Source: Liquorilactobacillus sicerae
GTDB lineage: Bacteria; Bacillota; Bacilli; Lactobacillales; Lactobacillaceae
Direction: 5' to 3'
NCBI RefSeq assembly: GCF_029916425.1
Contig: NZ_JAHAVQ010000006.1
Span: 1 to 64,000 of the forward strand
DNA: 64,000 nt
This document shows, piece by piece, positions 58,559-64,000 of the stretch (positions are counted from its first letter, which is position 1; each line of letters starts with the position of its first letter). The notes beneath the pieces were generated by a model, which was given only the letters and a program-made list of their open reading frames with translations, had not been told where the DNA came from and did no database searches. Made by a program: the position numbers and the translations under genes.

Positions 58559-59039
58559 TAGTAATAGACGAACTTTTTATTTTTATTAATTTTATCATAA
58601 AGACCTGTTTCTCACAAATCGGCATAAACCTTTTTACTGATTATTTTTTGAAAATTTTAAAGATTCTAATTTAAAAATTTTCTGGTCAGCTTTCAAAAAT
58701 GATTTACCAAATTGGCTAAAAATAAAGATTTACATAACTTTGATGTCGTTATAGAATTAAAGATTGTACGGTTTTGGTGAACAATCTTGTCAAAAAATTT
58801 GCAAAAATTATTCTGTAAAATACGCCATTTTTATAATCGTTATTCATTTAACTTGCAGATTTTCTGCTACTATCATTTTCAGCCACCGTTATCTTGTCAA
58901 TGATCAACTAAAGACTCTGCCCAGCAAATATCCTTGACATAAAAAGTTGCCTGAATTTTGTCTAGCGCCTAACTTCTCATTGGTTATCCAGATTTTAAGT
59001 TGTAAAATATAAGTATATTTATTTTAGGAGGAATTATTA
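58559..59039. other. 481-base divergent intergenic region
   Basis: AT-rich region between two divergent zinc-ribbon genes. It should contain both promoters; GGAGGAATTATTA just before 59040 is the ribosome site of the downstream gene. I see no RNA gene or coding trace. Confidence 0.5.
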
Positions 59040-59936
59040 ATGAAACATTGCCCAAATTGTAATGCTGAAGTAGATGCAGATGCTAAATTTTGCACCAGCT
59101 GTGGCACAAGATTAACCCCAAATTCAACTGGAGCAGTTAATCAAGCCCCAACAGCAACTAAATCACCTGCCACTAACACTACTTCTTCCCAGCAAAATTT
59201 TAATGCTGATCAAACCCAATGGCAGTCACAGCAAGCACCCCAAAGCAGAATCAATTCTCAAGTTTTGCAGTCCGCTTTGAAAGACTATTGGTACTGGCTG
59301 GTTGCATCTTGGAAAAAGCCATTTGCAAATCAAACTGCTAACCAATACTTTGGAATGATTTCCTTGTTCATAGAAGCACTACTATTTTCCTTAGGCTTGG
59401 GACATATCGCACAAAAGGGAGCTTCTACTGCAACTGATACGGCTAACAGTATTGCCTCAGTTTTTTCCGATTCTTCATACCATGCTTCTTATTCTTTAGG
59501 TTTCGGCTTTTATTTTTCGATTATTTTAATTATTTTCATAGCTTCTTTAGCAATGGTCGGAGTTTCATTTTTAATGTTTCATGCAGTTAGCGGCAATCAG
59601 AACCAAGAAACCTTTTTAAATTATACAAACCGAATCGTCCATTATAGTAGTTTAATTTTAGTTTTAGATTTAGTCTTTTGTTTAGTTTCATTTCTGTCAT
59701 CAGTTGGCTCAGCATCAATCTTATTCAGTATGCTGCTGCTATCATTAGTATCCTTGATTTGGAGTATTGCACTGATCTGTGGTGTTGTCACCTTTAAAAG
59801 TGGTGGTCAATTTGATCGAATTTATGGAGCAGCTGTTGCAACTCTAATTTGTTCGATCATTGAGATTATCGCGATTTGTCTGATAGCTTCCAAATTAGGT
59901 GATGCTATGAGTTCATTATTGCAATCACTATTTTAG
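59040..59936 (+). CDS. zinc-ribbon multi-pass membrane protein
   Basis: A 298-residue protein. A single zinc ribbon (HCPNCNAEVDADAKFCTSCG) is at the N-terminus, followed by a Gln/Thr/Asn-rich linker (30-80) and about five hydrophobic segments (from 105 to 298). Its function is unknown; similar zinc-ribbon membrane proteins are common in lactobacilli. It is divergent from the TcaA-like gene, suggesting a shared theme at the envelope. The start follows GGAGG. Confidence 0.82.
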   Translation: MKHCPNCNAEVDADAKFCTSCGTRLTPNSTGAVNQAPTATKSPATNTTSSQQNFNADQTQWQSQQAPQSRINSQVLQSALKDYWYWLVASWKKPFANQTANQYFGMISLFIEALLFSLGLGHIAQKGASTATDTANSIASVFSDSSYHASYSLGFGFYFSIILIIFIASLAMVGVSFLMFHAVSGNQNQETFLNYTNRIVHYSSLILVLDLVFCLVSFLSSVGSASILFSMLLLSLVSLIWSIALICGVVTFKSGGQFDRIYGAAVATLICSIIEIIAICLIASKLGDAMSSLLQSLF

Positions 59937-60049
59937 TTGAACATGGTTTTGCGTTGACAGGAACTTTGCTTGGAGCACGGTACCAAACAAGGAACATGCA
60001 ACCCATCATCAAATTGCAAGTATAGATTAAAGCTGACAAATATTTTAGT

Positions 60050-60089
60050 AAAAGATCCAACCTTATTTAATTGTAAGGTTGGATCTTTT
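60050..60089 (+). terminator. terminator of the zinc-ribbon membrane protein gene
   Basis: Perfect 16-bp arms, AAAAGATCCAACCTTA (60050-60065) and its complement (60074-60089), with an 8-base loop and terminal T-run. Confidence 0.85.
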
Positions 60090-60154
60090 ATGATTCAATG
60101 CTTGCCGTTGTGGCCTTTTAAAACGATTCTTTCCTCGACATTGATTTTTTTACT

Positions 60155-60280
60155 TTATTGATTGGCCTCAAAGTCCAGGTTCCAAGGATTATAATTGTTA
60201 ACCTATTGAAAGCTAACTTGTTTGCCATCAATCCCCTTAGTGTCAAAATCTCCGTCATTGATCCCATAATCATAAAACTT
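60155..60280 (-). pseudogene. coding relic with in-frame stop, unrecognised
   Basis: The minus strand reads KFYDYGINDGDFDTKGIDGK, then QVSFQ, a stop, and VNNYNPWNLDFEANQ to the stop at 60157-60155. The sequence is protein-like across the stop, so it is the 3' end of a decayed gene. I cannot name the family. Confidence 0.45.
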
Positions 60281-60328
60281 TCATCAATTATTTGTATTTA
60301 ATACCGCATAAAATGTTCTCCTAGAACC

Positions 60329-60676
60329 TCACTTAACTATCTCATCGATTTTCCAGACTAAAAAGCCGGTCCTTTTCAAATACACGCCGACATTTTGGTG
60401 ATCAACCTTCGTAACATAGTACAATCTGTTAGTTGAACCACCTTGAGCATCCGAAGTATCTTTAATCCTGGTACTCGCCGATGTCTGCTCCAAAAGCTTC
60501 AATGTGGAATTATTAGCCGCTAAACTGGCCATTTTTGCAGAATCGTGACTTGCCAGCAGCGAATTCATTTGCGAATTTAAGACTGATTTAAGATACATGC
60601 CGGAAGCAAAATATTCTCCTACTGCCAAAGCCAGTAAGCTGATAATTAATATACTTATAATCCTTCTTTTATTCAT
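60329..60676 (-). CDS. small membrane-anchored hypothetical protein, 115 aa
   Basis: A 115-residue protein with an N-terminal hydrophobic anchor (about 7-24) and an external helical and beta region. It is not recognised. It is encoded 35 bases after the DUF915 hydrolase on the same strand and is probably the last gene of that operon. GGAGGTCTTCAGTC precedes the start. Confidence 0.65.
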   Translation of the reverse strand: MNKRRIISILIISLLALAVGEYFASGMYLKSVLNSQMNSLLASHDSAKMASLAANNSTLKLLEQTSASTRIKDTSDAQGGSTNRLYYVTKVDHQNVGVYLKRTGFLVWKIDEIVK

Positions 60677-60711
60677 GACTGAAGACCTCCGCCATTATTT
60701 TTCGTGAGTAA

Positions 60712-61557
60712 CTACCTTTGCCCCATATCCGATCGCCGCTGCGTTTCCAAAATATTTTGTTTGATCAGCTTGATGATCTGCTGATTTTGCGGCAGATCAG
60801 AATGCTCTGTGTCGCTGCCAGTCACGGTAATTCGTGTGTAGTGGGCAACCTGCCCTTGAAAAATGTACTTGCCGGCAGCTACGCTCTCAGCTGCTACCAA
60901 ACCATCTGTTGAATAATTAATGCTGCCATTGATTGAATAAACGATTAAATGGCGCGGCAATTTTTTCTTGCCCTTGACCAGTTCTTTTAAGATGTTTGTC
61001 TGCTTTTTCGGATTACGTTCATTAAAGTTGTAAGGCGTTCCGATTGTCATCAAACGATCAAGCGAGAAGCGGTTTTGATCAAAATATTTTTCTAAGTATA
61101 ACGTCCAAATCAATCCACCATTTGAGTGACCGATCCCTGAGAAACGGTTAAAGCCATAAACTTTTTCAAGTCGATTTACTGCCAGATTCATCCAAGCAGC
61201 CTGCCGCTGAATTGGCCGATAGCCATCGGCATTGTCGGCAAACGCAATTACCATAAACGGCCGGTGATCATGAGCCAGTAGTTTACCACTAATATGCATC
61301 TGATTATTACGTTCAACCGTCACTTTGATTAAACTGTGCGGCCGCGCCGTTTTTTGATTGATAATCTTGACAAAACTATCAAAGCGATTCTGGGTCGCAC
61401 TTGAACCTGGCACCATGATGACCGGATCAAGTGACGAGCGATGGGCAGCTCGATCAGACTTAACTTCCTGCTTCATCCAATTAGCAGCCGGAATCCCTAA
61501 GATTATCGTGATTAGCAGCAAACTAAGCAGCCAAACTAAATTGCTTTTTTTAAACAA
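60712..61557 (-). CDS. membrane-anchored DUF915-family alpha/beta hydrolase
   Basis: A 281-residue hydrolase. A hydrophobic N-terminal anchor (about 8-25) precedes PVIMVPGSSA, nucleophile Ser145 in GHSNGG, Asp218 in YSTDGL, and His252 in EHSDLPQN, the DUF915 signature. Substrate unknown. The start is TTG 61557, nine bases after GGAGG; the start region overlaps the end of the EIIC-like gene by 8 bases, so translation is coupled. It is a distant paralogue of the protein at 1154-2038. Confidence 0.83.
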   Translation of the reverse strand: MFKKSNLVWLLSLLLITIILGIPAANWMKQEVKSDRAAHRSSLDPVIMVPGSSATQNRFDSFVKIINQKTARPHSLIKVTVERNNQMHISGKLLAHDHRPFMVIAFADNADGYRPIQRQAAWMNLAVNRLEKVYGFNRFSGIGHSNGGLIWTLYLEKYFDQNRFSLDRLMTIGTPYNFNERNPKKQTNILKELVKGKKKLPRHLIVYSINGSINYSTDGLVAAESVAAGKYIFQGQVAHYTRITVTGSDTEHSDLPQNQQIIKLIKQNILETQRRSDMGQR

Positions 61558-62821
61558 AGCTAGCTACCTCCTTTGAGGTCTGGCGGTTAAACCTTGAGCT
61601 GACAAAGGGATAATAGATCAGCATGCTAAGCAATAAAATCACGATCGTAAAAGCTAGGACCTGCCATTTGCCATCTGTTCCTAAAAAAGCATTCAATAAT
61701 GCTGGCGTCCCATTGGGCGTTGGATAAACCGCTGGCGGCAGCAACTTAAGAGCGAGTGCACCGGCAGCAAGCCAAATACTAACTAATGGAGCTAAGATTA
61801 GCGGCACGAGTAGCTCCCAATTAAAAAAGAGTGGAATGCCAGCAAAAAGGCCACCATTTAAATTGAAAAAGACCGGGACGAGATTCAGTTTAGCTAATTT
61901 TTGCTGCCGACGATTTCCGATGAGTAATAGAACCAGTAACAGTGCTAATAATTGGCTGGTTCCGCCTAGTAATGCATAAGATCCCAGCAAGCTATGAAGA
62001 TTCAGCGGCTCTGGCAGAGCTTTTAAGCTGTTTTTCGTCAAAGCTGCCGCCAGATTAACACTGTTGACCGCATCATCACTGAAATCGGCCGCTAAGTTGC
62101 CAGGACTGACTGCTCCAACCCATAATTGCAACGTATTGATAATCGATTGGCCGCTTGCCGTTACAACTCCCGGCAACTGCGTGGCACTTAAATTAAGCTG
62201 ACTTAAACTGCCAGTAATAAACCATTGACCATGCTGAATGAAATGATTTAGTTCACGAATCAGACTGCCTTCTATCAAAGAAACTAGCATAACCTGCCAC
62301 AGTTGCAACATCCAACTTTGACGCGTGAACCAGCACTGCAATCCATAATATGTTCCGGCACCTAACAAACCAACCAACATAGCTTCTAAAAAAGTTGCCT
62401 GACCGCCCAACCAATTAAAACCAGCACCACTAGAAAAAATCCGCTGCGAATAACTGATCGTCAACAACAGCAAAACTGCCGCTAAAGAACTCTGCATCTG
62501 CGCTGAATGATTGCTGACAAGTTTAACTTGTTGGATCTGAAAAACTGCCGTTGCCACGCATAATAAGAGTAAAAAAGAGCTAAAACAAATTTGACTCAAG
62601 GCATCAGCTGCTTTCGAAAACTCAATTAGCCAATTCCATTTGCGCAAATCAAAAATTTGATAAAAAAAACTGTCTGGTTGCAGAAAGCTAACGTTAAAAC
62701 CCTCAAAAAACAAGCCCAATAATAACAGCGGTGTGCCTAACTGAAGGCTTTGCCAACTGCTTTGACGCCACTGATTTAAAAAAGTCAATCGATCACCAAG
62801 TTTAAAACCGTGAAGATTCAT
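61550..62821 (-). CDS. degenerate, orphan EIIC-like membrane protein
   Basis: A 423-residue protein with about ten hydrophobic segments and the lactose/cellobiose EIIC layout, including GGTSQLLALLLVLLL and, at the substrate loop, FNLNGGLFAGIPLFFNWELL. In active permeases this loop reads FNINEP...G (as in the EIIC at 33.4-34.6 kb), with the Glu essential; here the Glu-Pro is replaced by Gly-Gly. No EIIA or EIIB is nearby. A non-PTS role (sensor, scaffold, facilitator) is likely. GAGGTGCGG precedes the ATG. Confidence 0.75.
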   Translation of the reverse strand: MNLHGFKLGDRLTFLNQWRQSSWQSLQLGTPLLLLGLFFEGFNVSFLQPDSFFYQIFDLRKWNWLIEFSKAADALSQICFSSFLLLLCVATAVFQIQQVKLVSNHSAQMQSSLAAVLLLLTISYSQRIFSSGAGFNWLGGQATFLEAMLVGLLGAGTYYGLQCWFTRQSWMLQLWQVMLVSLIEGSLIRELNHFIQHGQWFITGSLSQLNLSATQLPGVVTASGQSIINTLQLWVGAVSPGNLAADFSDDAVNSVNLAAALTKNSLKALPEPLNLHSLLGSYALLGGTSQLLALLLVLLLIGNRRQQKLAKLNLVPVFFNLNGGLFAGIPLFFNWELLVPLILAPLVSIWLAAGALALKLLPPAVYPTPNGTPALLNAFLGTDGKWQVLAFTIVILLLSMLIYYPFVSSRFNRQTSKEVASFV

Positions 62822-63319
62822 TGCCGCACCTCACTTATCATAAAATCAGTCTTAATTTTACGCTTGAAATTCTTAAATATGGTATAAATTTTGCAGTTTG
62901 GCAAACGCCAAACTTGATGTTGATAAATCTTCCCATTTTTAACACAATTTAGTTTTGCAAAGATACCGAATCAACTGATATCTGTCAAGTAATGGGGAAT
63001 CCGTCTGAATGACTTCTTTCATAAGCGTCAAAATCAGTTCAGCTTGGGTTGCCACAAAAATGGATTACTAACCAAGTTGATACAATACTATTAATTTTAA
63101 ACCGACTAATTTTTAGTTGCCTAGTTTTGCTGCTACAAGAATCGCTCGCAGCTTAACTTTGCAAACTATCTTTATTAACTAATCGAAATAAATTCTGACC
63201 TAAATTATTCATAGCTTAAAAAAACCGCCAGTTTTCACGATTTTTCGAAACTGATGGGCTTGTTTTTGTTTTTTTGTTGAAGTATGAAGCTTATAAGCTC
63301 TGAATCATGATAATTTTGT
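62822..63319. other. 498-base intergenic region
   Basis: AT-rich, with stops in all frames. An imperfect hairpin near 63222-63260 (CGCCAGTTTTC against GAAACTGATGGG) may be the old terminator of the transposase relic. It should include the promoter of the EIIC-like operon. Nothing else is seen. Confidence 0.5.
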
Positions 63320-63607
63320 TTAATGCTGAGTTAAATTGGACATTTGGGCATACTTATCTCTTTTTTGTTTTGCTGGCCGAGAATATAAAACCTGGTAGAA
63401 CAAGCGATGGTAAACGTGACGCGAGCTCGGCCGCAACTGAATGCGTCGGCCAGTATACGCGACACGTGCCACAACTTTGAATAAAAAGATTTGCAATGTG
63501 CTAAGACGCAAACCCAAATCATACTTTGAAAGTCCTAGCTGCTTTAAAAAATTAACAATATCGTAGGCCAGTACACTAACCATCATCCGGGTATCGTTCC
63601 CAAATAA
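63320..63607 (-). pseudogene. C-terminal remnant of an IS1380-like (DDE) transposase
   Basis: The minus-strand frame ending at 63320 contains MMVSVLAYDIVNFLKQLGL, FKVVARVAYTGRRIQL and HVYHRLFYQVL, the C-terminal region of IS1380/IS4-type transposases. A TGA at 63610-63608 interrupts the frame just upstream, and I see no transposase signature to its right. About 95 residues survive of roughly 430. Confidence 0.75.
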
Positions 63608-64000
63608 TCACCCAACATTCCTTAGATTAACTGAGAGAAGCACTCTTCCACGAGCAATTAGATTCATCTCTTAATCTTTTTTTGAAATCGGAGTCGCTTT
63701 AATCTTTCTTATGGAAAAAGGCCAAATTTTTTCATCATTTATTACTATTTTTTCAATAATTTAACGCTAAACTAAAATTGATTTTCAAAAAAGATGAAAA
63801 CCATGCTGGTCAAAACTCAAGTATAATTTGCCTTTACAAGCAAGTCGATTATGCTGGCAATTTATTCATAATTGGAATTTATAATTTAATGTTCACAAAT
63901 GGATTTTCAAATTTGAGATCTTGTTCTCGAATAAGGAACATATTTGAATGTTATTAGTTTTCGTCCGCAATTTACAACTAACTTTACTTATTAATTAACC
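63608..64000. other. intergenic sequence to the right edge
   Basis: About 390 AT-rich bases without a recognisable gene, RNA or repeat. Any gene to the right starts outside the window. Confidence 0.5.

Larger units (their letters stand above)
59937..60328. other. 392-base intergenic region with terminator and relic
   Basis: Contains the terminator at 60050-60089 and a minus-strand coding relic at 60155-60280. Nothing else is recognised. Confidence 0.55.

Overview
The window looks like a chromosomal segment of a low-GC lactic acid bacterium of the Lactobacillaceae. The evidence is AT-rich DNA, purine-rich Shine-Dalgarno sites, two mannose-class phosphotransferase (PTS) operons with a LevR-type activator, a cellobiose-class PTS, GH1 6-phospho-glycosidases, two OppA-type lipoproteins, DUF915 hydrolases, and decayed IS30- and IS1380-like transposase ends. 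I saw no rRNA, tRNA, CRISPR array or intact mobile element. A species cannot be named from this sequence.

Layout. 1-105 is the start of rfbA (rmlA). 0.4-9.9 kb: two alpha/beta hydrolases; a ROK kinase plus GH1 pair with a divergent AraC regulator; an MFS carrier, an HSL-type esterase and a second AraC regulator; a GT2 glycosyltransferase. 9.9-17.7 kb: a puuD remnant, a TetR regulator, a sugar-porter MFS behind a leader with a terminator, and a sucrose/fructan locus (LacI regulator, GH32, GRP sugar transporter) whose promoter carries three palindromes; manA closes the first PTS operon. 17.9-24.9 kb: a minus-strand operon of a response regulator, deoC, levR, EIIA, EIIB, EIIC, EIID and manA behind a -24/-12 (sigma-54) promoter motif, consistent with LevR control. 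25-29 kb: a second mannose-class PTS with a small membrane protein and a HAD phosphatase, behind a promoter overlapped by a 12-bp palindrome. 29.7-35.1 kb: a cellobiose-class PTS with a PRD activator and a GH1 enzyme whose acid/base Glu is Gln.

35-38 kb: GntP permease plus glycerate kinase. 38-42 kb: an orphan OppA lipoprotein, an unrecognised 238-codon frame that appears to start at ATA, guanine deaminase and a LacI remnant. 42-49 kb: a two-domain flavin/Fe-S enoate reductase, decayed DNA, and a SNF2 helicase with SWIM zinc fingers. 49-56 kb: a GntR-flanked operon with a 927-residue fusion of a MalY/PatB-type PLP C-S lyase and an M61 metallopeptidase with PDZ, followed by an OppA lipoprotein and an amidohydrolase. 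This is the strongest candidate for an undescribed system, proposed here as import and stepwise breakdown of cysteine-containing or S-conjugated peptides. 56-64 kb: an unrecognised protein, two zinc-ribbon membrane proteins, and an operon joining a degenerate EIIC-like protein to a DUF915 hydrolase, then an IS1380-like relic.

Most of the window is carbohydrate and peptide scavenging, organised as small operons each with its own regulator. Several starts were moved from the longest frame to the codon with a proper Shine-Dalgarno site, and several of these are TTG.
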